DNA of 22,172 nucleotides from JAVBMO01 sp031552355 (GTDB taxonomy: Bacteria > Bacteroidota > Bacteroidia > Bacteroidales > P3), in contig JAVBMO010000090.1 of NCBI GenBank assembly GCA_031552355.1, positions 1 through 22,172 on the forward strand, read 5' to 3'. A model generated the notes under the pieces. It was not told the origin of the DNA. It saw only the letters and a list, made by a program, of their open reading frames with translations, and made no database searches. The stretch's first letter is position 1. Each line of letters starts with the position of its first letter. Below are positions 1-7,827 of this stretch, in pieces. A program made the translations under genes and the position numbers.

Positions 1-42
1 AAAATTCATCTACAATGAAAAATTTTTCGACTATATTTGTAT

Positions 43-120
43 GTTGCATATTTGTGAGTTATTTTTATATTTAATTGGAAATCAAATATAAAATTACAAC
101 TTTTTATTCAAATATGCAAC
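43..120. repeat. Nested inverted repeats in the 5' non-coding region
   Basis: The arm GTTGCATATTTG (43-54) is matched by its exact reverse complement at 109-120. Inside that loop, TTTTATATTT (63-72) is matched by its exact reverse complement at 84-93. Together they could form one long interrupted hairpin or cruciform, and a T-run (121-126) follows the right arm. It may be the terminator of a gene left of the window, a regulatory site or a small element remnant. The rest of 1-288 is very A/T-rich, and I see no credible gene there on either strand. A shorter inverted repeat, ACTCAG (146-151) and CTGAGT (165-170), is also present. Confidence 0.55.
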
Positions 121-288
121 TTTTTTATCTTTTTTCTTACATCGAACTCAGGTTATTAAAAAAACTGAGTATTGTTATGATTGTAAATCAGTCTTTTATT
201 TTTAGAAATAAAGACCCTCAACCTACCAAAAAAAGAAATTTAGACAACCTCTAAGTATTTGACCGACAAGTCACTTTTTAAAAAAGAA

Positions 289-320
289 ATTGTCTAATAT
301 ATAAACTTTACATACCTTTG
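289..320 (+). promoter_or_regulatory. Probable Bacteroidota-type promoter for hldD
   Basis: TACCTTTG at 313-320 matches the -7 consensus TAnnTTTG of the Bacteroidota housekeeping sigma factor. ATTG at 289-292 is a near match to the -33 TTTG box with a 20-nt spacer. It lies 22 nt before the hldD start. An 8-bp inverted repeat, TTAGACAA (240-247) and TTGTCTAA (290-297), overlaps the -33 box and could be an operator. Confidence 0.6.
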
Positions 321-342
321 CGGTAATTTAAAAGGGAAAAAG

Positions 343-1320
343 ATGAGTACAAAAAAAATTGTAGTAACAGGAGCTGCCGGATTCATAGGAAGTTGTTTAG
401 TGGGACGGCTCAACGAAGAAGGACTTGATAATTTAATTTTGGTGGATGATTTTTCAAAAACGGAAAAATCTGCCAACTATACGACAAAAAAATACACTCA
501 AAAAATAGAACGGAGCGAGTTTCTTGCTTGGTTTAAGAATCACGGCGAAGAAATTTCTTTTGTACTTCATATAGGAGCTCGCACCGACACAGCCGAATTT
601 TCGTGGGATTTGCTTTTGGATTTGAATTTACATTATACACAGGAAATCTGGAAAATTTGCACCCAATATCAAATTCCGTTGATCTATGCCTCTTCGGCAG
701 CAACTTATGGCGCAGGGGAATTGGGCTATAGCGACGACCATGCAATGATTCCACGTTTGCAACCTTTGAATCCTTATGGAAAATCCAAACAGGAGTTCGA
801 TGTTTGGGCTTTGGCACAGGAAAAAACGCCTTCGTTTTGGGCCGGGCTGAAATTTTTCAACGTCTATGGACCTAATGAATACCATAAGGCGCGAATGGCT
901 TCTGTGGTTTTTCATACATTTAATCAAGTGAAAGAAACCGGCAAAATGAAATTATTTCGCTCCCACCGGCCCGATTTTGAAAATGGAAAGCAATTGCGCG
1001 ATTTCGTTTATGTAAAAGATGTGGTAGAGGTAATTCTGTTCTTGATGCAAAACAAGCCGCAATCGGCTATTTACAATTTGGGAACAGGAAAAGCCCAGAC
1101 TTTCTTGGAATTAACCCAAGCCACTTTTAAGGCAATGAAAAAGGCGGAAGATATTGATTTTATTGACATTCCTCAGGATATTCGCGACAAATACCAATAT
1201 TACACCCAAGCCGATATGCAAAAGCTTCGCAATGCAGGTTATCAAAAACCTTTTGCCACTTTGGCCGAAGGCGTAAAAGATTATGTGGAAAATTATTTAA
1301 TTCCGTCAAAATACTATTAA
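343..1320 (+). CDS. hldD: ADP-L-glycero-D-manno-heptose 6-epimerase
   Basis: A 325-aa cytoplasmic short-chain dehydrogenase-fold enzyme that epimerises ADP-D-glycero-manno-heptose to the L-glycero form used in the LPS core. Visible features are the N-terminal dinucleotide-binding glycine motif TGAAGFIG (residues 9-16), the SSAATYG segment (117-123), the catalytic pair Y145xxxK149 in PYGKSK, and the family signature around NEYHKARMASVVFH (178-191), followed by HRPDF and QLRDFVYVKDV. The length is typical for HldD. A promoter lies directly upstream. The kdsC-like gene starts two bases after the stop codon, so the two are probably co-transcribed, which fits a shared role in making inner-core sugars. 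Family assignment is strong. Confidence 0.92.
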   Translation: MSTKKIVVTGAAGFIGSCLVGRLNEEGLDNLILVDDFSKTEKSANYTTKKYTQKIERSEFLAWFKNHGEEISFVLHIGARTDTAEFSWDLLLDLNLHYTQEIWKICTQYQIPLIYASSAATYGAGELGYSDDHAMIPRLQPLNPYGKSKQEFDVWALAQEKTPSFWAGLKFFNVYGPNEYHKARMASVVFHTFNQVKETGKMKLFRSHRPDFENGKQLRDFVYVKDVVEVILFLMQNKPQSAIYNLGTGKAQTFLELTQATFKAMKKAEDIDFIDIPQDIRDKYQYYTQADMQKLRNAGYQKPFATLAEGVKDYVENYLIPSKYY

Positions 1321-1321
1321 G

Positions 1322-1840
1322 ATGAATTACAAAGCCAAATTGCATAAAGTCAAAGCTTTCATATTTGATTTTGATGGAGTCATCAGCGATGGAAAGGTTT
1401 GGGTAATCGACGAAGAACGTCAAATCAGAAATTCCTCTGTAAAAGACGGTTATGCGTTGCAATATGCCATAAAAAAAGGTTATAAAATTGCGGTTATTAC
1501 CGGTGGACGTTGCCAAACCATTGTTTACAGGATGAACCAGTTAGGCGTTTACGATGTCTTTTGCGGCTCAGATAAAAAAATAACTGTTTTTAAAAATTAT
1601 TTGAGAGACAGTGGTTTATCAGCAGAAGAAGTACTGTATATGGGCGACGATATTCCTGACTATGAAGTAATGAAAGAAGTTGGTGTGGCTACTTGTCCTG
1701 CCAATGCGGCAAAAGAAATCAAAGCCATTGTCGATTACATTTCTCATCTTAATGGCGGAGAGGGTTGTGTACGGGATGTTATAGAACAGGTTTTAACATT
1801 GCACGACCAGTGGTTTAAAGAAGATGCCACAGAGTGGTAA
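1322..1840 (+). CDS. kdsC: KdsC-type HAD phosphatase (Kdo-8-phosphate phosphatase)
   Basis: A 172-aa cap-less HAD-superfamily phosphatase that most likely removes phosphate from 3-deoxy-D-manno-octulosonate 8-phosphate in LPS synthesis. The nucleophile motif is FDFDGVISDG (D16 and D18). ITGG is HAD motif II, and GDDIPDYEVM is motif IV with its acidic pair. The C-terminus GGEGCVRDVIEQVL carries the GG-G-xR-E tail that is characteristic of KdsC and forms the neighbouring subunit's lid. It follows hldD with a 1-nt gap, and its stop codon lies 29 nt before the chosen rlpA start. A different sugar-phosphate substrate within the same C-type HAD group cannot be excluded. Confidence 0.87.
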   Translation: MNYKAKLHKVKAFIFDFDGVISDGKVWVIDEERQIRNSSVKDGYALQYAIKKGYKIAVITGGRCQTIVYRMNQLGVYDVFCGSDKKITVFKNYLRDSGLSAEEVLYMGDDIPDYEVMKEVGVATCPANAAKEIKAIVDYISHLNGGEGCVRDVIEQVLTLHDQWFKEDATEW

Positions 1841-1869
1841 TCTTTTATTGTGGAACTAAAAGACACAGA

Positions 1870-2625
1870 ATGAAAAAAAAGTATGTTTTGTTTTTCGCTG
1901 CTTGTCTCTTTTTCTCGCAAAATCTTAGCTTTGCGCAAAAAGACAGCATCTTTTTTGGAATCGCAACTTTTTACAGCGATTGGTTTGAAGGCCGGACAAC
2001 CAGCAATGGCGAAATCTTTCGGCATTCGGATTACACAGCTGCACACAGGACATTAAAACCCGGAACTTTTTTAAAAATTTCCAATCTGGGAGCGCATCAG
2101 GCAATCATTGTAAAGGTAAACGACCGCTGCCCAAAACGAGGTATTTTAGATTTAACAAAAGCGGCAGCAAGAAAATTAGGACTTTTATACCGAGGAACAT
2201 CAAAAATTCAGATAGAAATACTTGGCGAAGACGGGGAAGCTCTCTGGCTTACCCAACAATTTTTATTTACGAAATTTTTTGATTCGTACGAAAAATGGAA
2301 AGACAATCAAGTTGAAGTATTGATGAAAAATCCCGCATTTACAACAGGGAATCCAGTTGAAAATCAGATGATTTTTGGATATTATTTACAAATAGCATGT
2401 ATAAGAGACATAGAACAAGTACGAACAATAGCATTGATGCTTCCTTTGGCATACTTCCCATACTTAAAAGCAAAAAAAAATTCGGCAGGAGCAGGCTACA
2501 ATGTTCTGATAGGTCCATTTTTAAATTTTTCGGAAGTAAATAGAGCGAAAAAAACCGTAAAACCTTTTTTTCCGATGGCTGAAATAAAAGAAAAAACAAA
2601 AGATAATTTTCTGAATTTTAATTAA
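1870..2625 (+). CDS. rlpA: RlpA-like septal/peptidoglycan protein (DPBB + SPOR)
   Basis: A 251-aa exported protein. The signal peptide ends at SFA|Q. A double-psi beta-barrel domain follows (about residues 30-110), containing FYSDWFEGRTTSNGE, the AAHRTL stretch, VKVNDRCP and the LDLTKAAARKLGL segment. A C-terminal SPOR-like domain begins near residue 168 (FGYYLQ) and includes NVLIGPF. SPOR domains bind denuded glycans at division sites, and RlpA proteins are periplasmic lytic transglycosylases or division-linked factors. I chose ATG 1870, because the longer frame from GTG 1834 only adds 12 residues ahead of the signal peptide and overlaps kdsC. There is no lipobox cysteine, so unlike E. coli RlpA this one is predicted to be a soluble periplasmic protein. 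Whether it has lytic activity cannot be told from sequence. Confidence 0.82.
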   Translation: MKKKYVLFFAACLFFSQNLSFAQKDSIFFGIATFYSDWFEGRTTSNGEIFRHSDYTAAHRTLKPGTFLKISNLGAHQAIIVKVNDRCPKRGILDLTKAAARKLGLLYRGTSKIQIEILGEDGEALWLTQQFLFTKFFDSYEKWKDNQVEVLMKNPAFTTGNPVENQMIFGYYLQIACIRDIEQVRTIALMLPLAYFPYLKAKKNSAGAGYNVLIGPFLNFSEVNRAKKTVKPFFPMAEIKEKTKDNFLNFN

Positions 2626-2683
2626 TTGAAAAATAATCTGCAAAAAGTTTTAAAGAAAATACGGAATATTAATCATATATTGC

Positions 2684-2691
2684 TATTTTTG
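2684..2691 (+). promoter_or_regulatory. Candidate -7 box ahead of the porP/gld operon
   Basis: TATTTTTG is an exact TAnnTTTG match in the 154-nt gap between rlpA and porP, 88 nt before the porP start. I see no clear TTTG -33 box at the usual spacing, so the call rests on the -7 box and its position. Confidence 0.45.
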
Positions 2692-2698
2692 CAGGAAT

Positions 2699-2735
2699 AA
2701 ACCTGTATTGTCTTGCATTTCAAATGCAGGTTTTT
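2699..2735 (+). terminator. Stem-loop in the rlpA-porP gap (terminator or 5'-UTR hairpin)
   Basis: AAACCTG (2699-2705) pairs with CAGGTTT (2727-2733). A nested palindrome TGCATTTCAAATGCA (2714-2728) lies inside, and a T-run ends at 2735. It could terminate transcription from rlpA. If the -7 box at 2684-2691 is used, it would instead form the very 5' end of the porP message and might stabilise it. Confidence 0.45.
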
Positions 2736-2779
2736 GAAAATTAAAATTTGACGCAATATACTGTAGTATAGATAATTGC

Positions 2780-3799
2780 ATGCGAAGAAATAGAAAGAAC
2801 ATCATTTTATGGATTGTTTTAACTGTTTGCATTCCTTTTGTAGGAAAGGCACAACAGGAAGCGCAATTTACTCAGTATATGTTGAATAGATTGTCCTTCA
2901 ATCCTGCTTATGCAGGTAGCAGTGGCGCTATTTGCGTAACAGGTTTGTATCATAATCAGTGGATGGGGTTGAAATTTAGTCCCGATGCTTTGGGAAATAC
3001 ACCTTCCACACCGCAAAATTTCCTTGTCTCCATTGACGCTCCGGTTCGTGTTTTGCATGGTGGCTTGGGAGCAACTATTTTTACCGACAAAATAGGATAT
3101 ACCAATTCTGTTACTGCAAAAGTAGATTATGCCTACAGATTTTATGTAGGAAACGGAAATTTATCGATAGGTTTGGAAGCCAATATGTTCAGCTTTTCAA
3201 GAGATTATGCAAAATATGTAGGAGGTTCTTCTTTAACAGGCGATATCAATAATCCTATTGATCAAAGTATTCAAGATCCTCTTTTGTCAGGCGAAGGCGA
3301 AGCTTCCGATTTCCTTTTTGATTTGGGATTTGGCTTGTATTATCAAATTCCGGGTTCTTTTTACGTTGGAGTTTCTTCAATGAAACTTCTTGAAATGAAA
3401 GGGGATAACACCAATTGGCAAAATAGAAGAGCGTTCTATTTGACATCAGGATTTGAATACATATTCCCTGCAATGCCTTCAATAAAATTGACACCTTCAT
3501 TTTTGTTGAAAACGGATTTCGGTTCCACACAATTTGATATTTCGGCTGTTGCGGAATATGAGCGTCGTTATTGGTTTGGGTTGAGCTACCGCATAGAAGA
3601 CGCAATTTCTTTGTTGGGCGGGCTTTATTGGAAAGATTTTAGAATAGGTTTGTCTTATGATATTACCACCTCTTCTTTAGGTTATGTAAAATCGGGCAGA
3701 AGCTTTGGTGGAATTGAGTTATTTTTGAGGTATTGTTTCAGAGTGGAAGGTTCGCCAAAACGTCCTTCGAGCAACCAAAATACACGTTTGTTTAATTAA
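2780..3799 (+). CDS. porP: Type IX secretion outer-membrane protein, PorP/SprF family
   Basis: A 339-aa outer-membrane beta-barrel protein of the T9SS PorP/SprF family. These proteins sit in the secretion complex and help anchor or export specific cargo. The signal peptide ends at GKA|Q. The mature start QQEAQFTQYMLNRLSFNPAYAGS is the family hallmark, with the NPAYAGS box, and is followed by HNQWMGL and many alternating hydrophobic strands. The final strand ends with LRYCFRVEG before a short tail. The length is typical. It lies directly upstream of gldKLMN, in the same order as porP-porK-porL-porM-porN of Porphyromonas gingivalis, so it is very likely part of the core machine and not a cargo-specific paralogue. 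The gap to gldK (75 nt) shows no terminator. Confidence 0.92.
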   Translation: MRRNRKNIILWIVLTVCIPFVGKAQQEAQFTQYMLNRLSFNPAYAGSSGAICVTGLYHNQWMGLKFSPDALGNTPSTPQNFLVSIDAPVRVLHGGLGATIFTDKIGYTNSVTAKVDYAYRFYVGNGNLSIGLEANMFSFSRDYAKYVGGSSLTGDINNPIDQSIQDPLLSGEGEASDFLFDLGFGLYYQIPGSFYVGVSSMKLLEMKGDNTNWQNRRAFYLTSGFEYIFPAMPSIKLTPSFLLKTDFGSTQFDISAVAEYERRYWFGLSYRIEDAISLLGGLYWKDFRIGLSYDITTSSLGYVKSGRSFGGIELFLRYCFRVEGSPKRPSSNQNTRLFN

Positions 3800-3874
3800 A
3801 GTGTAACTTTTTTTGTTAAACTGCGTAATAATATTTGATAAACGAAAATAGAAAACATAAAAACTTCTAAAGAT

Positions 3875-5245
3875 ATGAAAAAGATAGCGTTTTTATTCAT
3901 CCTTTCGGCAGTAGTGTGGGGTTGTAATTCTTCTGACAAAGGAGAGCTAACCGGAGTAAAAGACAGGCCATACTATGATGATATTGACCTTTATGGAATG
4001 GTATTTGTTCCGCAAGGAAGTTATACAATGGGTGTTGGTGACCAAGATGTGGCTTATTCTTATAGTAATAAACCCAAAACAGTTCAGGTAACCTCTTTTT
4101 GGATGGACGAAACAGAAATTACAAATAACGAATATCGTCAATTTGTTGAGTGGGTAAGGGATTCTATTGCACACATGCTTTTGGCTGATGTGGGTGATGG
4201 AAATTATGTTATCGCAGAAGATGAATTTGGTGAACCAATTGATCCTCCAATGGTAAACTGGAAAACCAAAATCAATTGGAATTCAAAAGATGAAGAAGTC
4301 AGAGACGCTTTGTCTGAAATGTATTATCCTGAAAACGAAAGAATTTACGGAAAGAAAGAAGTTGATGACAGAAAGTTGAACTATTCTTATTATTGGTTTG
4401 ATTATAAAAGTGCAGCTAAGAAAGAAAGCCAACCTTCGCAAATCAACCCTGAATACAAAGGTTCAGCTTATGCAAATCGTCCGAAAGGTTTAAGAGACCG
4501 CTCTCAATTCATTAAAAAAGAAGTAATCAATATTTATCCTGATGTGAATACTTGGATTTTTGATTATAGCTATTCATACAATGAAGATTTGACGAAGAAT
4601 TATTTCAAAAGCCCTGCTTATGATAATTATCCTGTTGTGGGTGTTACCTGGAAACAAGCAAGAGCTTTCTGCCACTGGCGTACACAAATGTTGAACGGCT
4701 ATTTGGAAGGTCAAGGAGCCGCATCAATGCCGGATTTCCGTTTGCCTTTCGAATCAGAATGGGAATATGCTGCAAGAGGTGGTATAGCAGGTTCTTCTTA
4801 TCCTTGGGGTGGCCCTTATGTGAGAAATGGTAAATTCTGTTTCTTGGGTAACTACAAACCTTCAAGAGGTAATTATTCAGAAGACGGTGGCGTATATCCT
4901 TTGATGGTTGCTCACTACGCTCCTAACGATTTTGGTTTGTATGATATGGCAGGAAACGTAGCTGAATGGTGTGAAGATGCTTACGAAAAATCGTCTTATT
5001 ACTATGCTCACGATTTCCGTCAAGCCTATACTTATGATGCCAAAGATGATGATCCTACTGTGAAAAAACAAAAAGTTATCAGAGGTGGTTCATGGAAAGA
5101 TATTAAGTTTTATATGCAAGCAAATGCAAGAACGTACGAATATCAAGATACAGCTAAATCTTATGTAGGTTTCCGTTGTGTTCAATCTTACCAAGGACGT
5201 CAAAAAGGTGATAATTTGCAAGCTGCATCTAACATTAGATACTAG
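3875..5245 (+). CDS. gldK: T9SS ring lipoprotein GldK/PorK
   Basis: A 456-aa lipoprotein. The signal peptide ends in a lipobox with C17 (VVWGC). The body is a formylglycine-generating-enzyme/sulfatase-modifying (SUMF1) fold, running from FVPQGSYTMGVGDQ and FWMDETEITNNEYRQFVEW through LPFESEWEYAARGG and GNVAEWCEDAY to VIRGGSW and VGFRCV near the C-terminus. In T9SS this fold is structural: GldK/PorK forms a periplasmic ring with GldN/PorN under the outer membrane. The paralogue GldJ is similar, but the position immediately before gldL-gldM-gldN identifies this as GldK. A weak internal promoter-like sequence (TTTG 3812-3815, imperfect -7 box near 3830-3837) lies upstream. Confidence 0.94.
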   Translation: MKKIAFLFILSAVVWGCNSSDKGELTGVKDRPYYDDIDLYGMVFVPQGSYTMGVGDQDVAYSYSNKPKTVQVTSFWMDETEITNNEYRQFVEWVRDSIAHMLLADVGDGNYVIAEDEFGEPIDPPMVNWKTKINWNSKDEEVRDALSEMYYPENERIYGKKEVDDRKLNYSYYWFDYKSAAKKESQPSQINPEYKGSAYANRPKGLRDRSQFIKKEVINIYPDVNTWIFDYSYSYNEDLTKNYFKSPAYDNYPVVGVTWKQARAFCHWRTQMLNGYLEGQGAASMPDFRLPFESEWEYAARGGIAGSSYPWGGPYVRNGKFCFLGNYKPSRGNYSEDGGVYPLMVAHYAPNDFGLYDMAGNVAEWCEDAYEKSSYYYAHDFRQAYTYDAKDDDPTVKKQKVIRGGSWKDIKFYMQANARTYEYQDTAKSYVGFRCVQSYQGRQKGDNLQAASNIRY

Positions 5246-5284
5246 AAATTTTAAAACCAGAAACAACAATAAAAACAAAACATT

Positions 5285-6172
5285 ATGAGCATTAACAGCA
5301 TTGTAAGAAGTAAAGGTTACAAGAGTTTTATGGCAAAACTCTATGGGATTGGAGCCTCGGTCGTAATTTTGGGCGCCCTTTTTAAAATCAACCACTATCC
5401 GGGTGCAAATTACATGCTTATTGCAGGGATGGGTGTTGAGGCCATTATCTTCTTCTTCTCGGCTTTTGAACCAATGCACGTGGAATATGACTGGAGTTTG
5501 GTTTACCCTGAATTGGCAGGAATGTCGGTTTCAGATAAAATCCCTCAAAAAACACAAAAAGCAGGCAGTGTGACACAACAATTGGATGCCATGCTAACAG
5601 AAGCGAAAATAGGACCTGAGTTAATTAATAGTTTGGGGCAGGGATTGAAAAACTTGTCGGAAACTACATCCCAATTGGGTTCACTTTCTTCTGCCACTGT
5701 TGCTGCTGATAAATTTGTAAAAAATATGGAAGAAGCAGGCCAATCAGTTACCAGCCTTTCAGATGCATATAAAAAAGCTGCTGAAAATGTAAATAAAGAT
5801 GTAAGTCTTTCTGATGAATATTTGGCAAGCGTAAAAAATGCTTCTTCGGCCATAACCAATTTGGCAAATATCTATAATGAAACAGCATCTGCTCTTTCAA
5901 AAGGCGATACTTCTTATACAGAAGAATTGAAACGTATGGCAGGTAGTTTGTCTTCAATTAATGCACTATATGAATTGCAAATACAAAATGCAACTGCACA
6001 GTTAGATGCAACAAAACAAGTTCAAGATAAGGTACAAACACTTGTAACCAACTTCGCTGACTCATCAGAGGAAGTTTTGAGATACAAACAGCAAGTGGAT
6101 GCATTGTCGCAAAAGGTAACAGCCTTGAACACTGTGTATGGAAATATGCTCGCTGCAATGCAAGCAAAATAA
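5285..6172 (+). CDS. gldL: T9SS/gliding motor inner-membrane protein GldL/PorL
   Basis: A 295-aa inner-membrane protein, the cytoplasmic-facing part of the proton-driven GldLM motor that energises T9SS. Two transmembrane helices are visible: about residues 18-34 (LYGIGASVVILGALFKI) and 43-61. The second carries E52 in the middle of the membrane and E62 in the AFEP motif, and Y20 and K34 are also present. These match the conserved charged or polar residues known to matter for proton coupling in GldL. The remainder (from about residue 95) is Ser/Ala/Gln/Lys-rich and looks coiled-coil and cytoplasmic. It follows gldK by 39 nt and precedes gldM by 43 nt. Confidence 0.94.
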   Translation: MSINSIVRSKGYKSFMAKLYGIGASVVILGALFKINHYPGANYMLIAGMGVEAIIFFFSAFEPMHVEYDWSLVYPELAGMSVSDKIPQKTQKAGSVTQQLDAMLTEAKIGPELINSLGQGLKNLSETTSQLGSLSSATVAADKFVKNMEEAGQSVTSLSDAYKKAAENVNKDVSLSDEYLASVKNASSAITNLANIYNETASALSKGDTSYTEELKRMAGSLSSINALYELQIQNATAQLDATKQVQDKVQTLVTNFADSSEEVLRYKQQVDALSQKVTALNTVYGNMLAAMQAK

Positions 6173-6215
6173 GCATTAAATATTTGAATTTAAAATTTTG
6201 AAAAGATAATAGAAT

Positions 6216-7796
6216 ATGGGTGCAACAAATTGTCCGGAAACCCCCAGGCAGAAAATGATAGGTATGATGTATCTCGTTTTGACGGCCATGTTGGCGTTAA
6301 ATGTGTCTGTAGAGATCATCAATGCATTCGTTACTGTGGGCGATAGTATGGAAACCACAAACTTGAATTTTGCAAAAAAAATTGAAAATACCTATACAAC
6401 ATTTGAAAATGCTTATACCATGAATCCTGACAAAGTTGCAGCGCAATGGGACAAAGCAAAGCAAATTCGCGATTTGGCTGACCAAATGACAGATTATATT
6501 GATAATTTGAAATATGAACTGGTAGCAGAAGTTGATGGTATTACAGTTGAAGAAGCAAAAAAAATATTAGAAACAGAAGGAACAGAAGGAATTAATAAGA
6601 AAGATGATTATACGGTGCCTTCTGAATTTTTTATGGGACAAAATGATGCTGGAGGTTCGGGAAGGTCTTTTGAGTTAAAGAAAAAATTGGAGTCTTATAA
6701 AAAAGAATTGCTGTCATTAGCAGGGGATGAAAAAGGTGAAAGACTGAAAATAGGCTTGGATTTTAAAGGTCCTTATACAGATGCAAATGGAGAAGAAGTT
6801 TCATGGGAAACAAAGAATTTTTATCATACAATTACCGTTGCCGATGTAGTGGTATTGAATAAATTCAAATCGGAAGTATTGAATGCGGAATTTGATGCTA
6901 TAAATTATTTATATTCTTCTATCAGTGCTGATGACTTTAAATTTGACAAAGTTACAGCGCGGGTTATCCCAAAATCTACGTATGTGTTGCAAGGTGGCAC
7001 TTTTGAGGCAGAAGTTTTTGTTGCAGCTTACGATTCAAAATCGAAATTAGAAGCAGAAATAGGCGGACAAAGAATTGTAGGTGATACAGGTATGGTGAAA
7101 ATTCACCGTGGTGCAGGTGGCTTGGGAAAACAAGTTATTTCAGGGAAAATTTTCGTTAGAAAAGAAACAGGGGTAACCGAATATCCTTTTACTCAAGAAT
7201 ATTATGTGGCCCCTCCTGCAGCAGTAGTTTCTTTAACACAAATGAATGTATTTTATGTAGGTGTTGACAATCCAATCACTGTGGGTGTTGAAGGTGCTAC
7301 CCCCGGTTCCATAGATCCTGTTATGACGGGAGGAACCATTGCAAAAGCATCGGGAAATTCCTATACAGTTCGTGTGTCACAGCCGGGAAAAGCAAAAATA
7401 GATGTTTATGCGTCTTTGTCTGGAAAACGTCAGTTGATGGGATCTTATGAATACCGTTGTAAAAGAATTCCAGGCGCTCGTGCAGTGATAGGAAATGTGG
7501 AAGGGAACGGCTCTATTTCAGTGGATATGTTAGCTGCATCAGACAGAGTCATGGCTAAAATTCCTGATTTTGAGTTTCCTGTTCGTTTGAATATTCGTTC
7601 ATTTGAAGTGAGATCGACAACACCTGATGGAAAAGCTATCCGTATAGCAAATCCAAGTGGAGGTAATTTTACACCGGAAATGAAAGATGCATTCCGTAAA
7701 TTTAGAAGAGGACAAAGAGTCTTGATTGACGATATTGTTGTTGGAAAACCAGATGGTTCAACAGAAACATTAACTATGTCATTGCGAATTTTGTAA
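6216..7796 (+). CDS. gldM: T9SS/gliding motor protein GldM/PorM
   Basis: A 526-aa protein with one N-terminal transmembrane helix (about residues 15-35, in KMIGMMYLVLTAMLALNVS) and a long periplasmic part of several beta domains. The N-terminal ETPRQKMIGMMYLVLTAMLA segment is the strongest GldM signature. It is the rotor/shaft partner of GldL: its helix lies inside the GldL pentamer and its periplasmic arm reaches the GldK/GldN ring, transmitting proton-motive energy across the periplasm. The length and gene order are as expected. The last domain contains FPVRLNIRSFEV and ends IVVGKPDGSTETLTMSLRIL, typical of the family C-terminus that contacts the ring. Confidence 0.95.
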   Translation: MGATNCPETPRQKMIGMMYLVLTAMLALNVSVEIINAFVTVGDSMETTNLNFAKKIENTYTTFENAYTMNPDKVAAQWDKAKQIRDLADQMTDYIDNLKYELVAEVDGITVEEAKKILETEGTEGINKKDDYTVPSEFFMGQNDAGGSGRSFELKKKLESYKKELLSLAGDEKGERLKIGLDFKGPYTDANGEEVSWETKNFYHTITVADVVVLNKFKSEVLNAEFDAINYLYSSISADDFKFDKVTARVIPKSTYVLQGGTFEAEVFVAAYDSKSKLEAEIGGQRIVGDTGMVKIHRGAGGLGKQVISGKIFVRKETGVTEYPFTQEYYVAPPAAVVSLTQMNVFYVGVDNPITVGVEGATPGSIDPVMTGGTIAKASGNSYTVRVSQPGKAKIDVYASLSGKRQLMGSYEYRCKRIPGARAVIGNVEGNGSISVDMLAASDRVMAKIPDFEFPVRLNIRSFEVRSTTPDGKAIRIANPSGGNFTPEMKDAFRKFRRGQRVLIDDIVVGKPDGSTETLTMSLRIL

Positions 7797-7813
7797 TTTT
7801 ATAATTCCTTAAA

Positions 7814-7820
7814 AAGGAGG
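7814..7820 (+). promoter_or_regulatory. Strong Shine-Dalgarno site before gldN
   Basis: AAGGAGG ends 7 nt before the gldN ATG. It is nearly perfectly complementary to the usual 16S 3' end. It is noteworthy because the other genes here, as is usual in Bacteroidota, have only A-rich leaders without such a site. Confidence 0.7.
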
Positions 7821-7827
7821 AAAAAAC

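Noticed and set aside
1834..1869. GTG start giving a 12-residue N-terminal extension of RlpA
   Set aside because: It overlaps kdsC and would place charged residues before an otherwise perfect signal peptide starting at ATG 1870.
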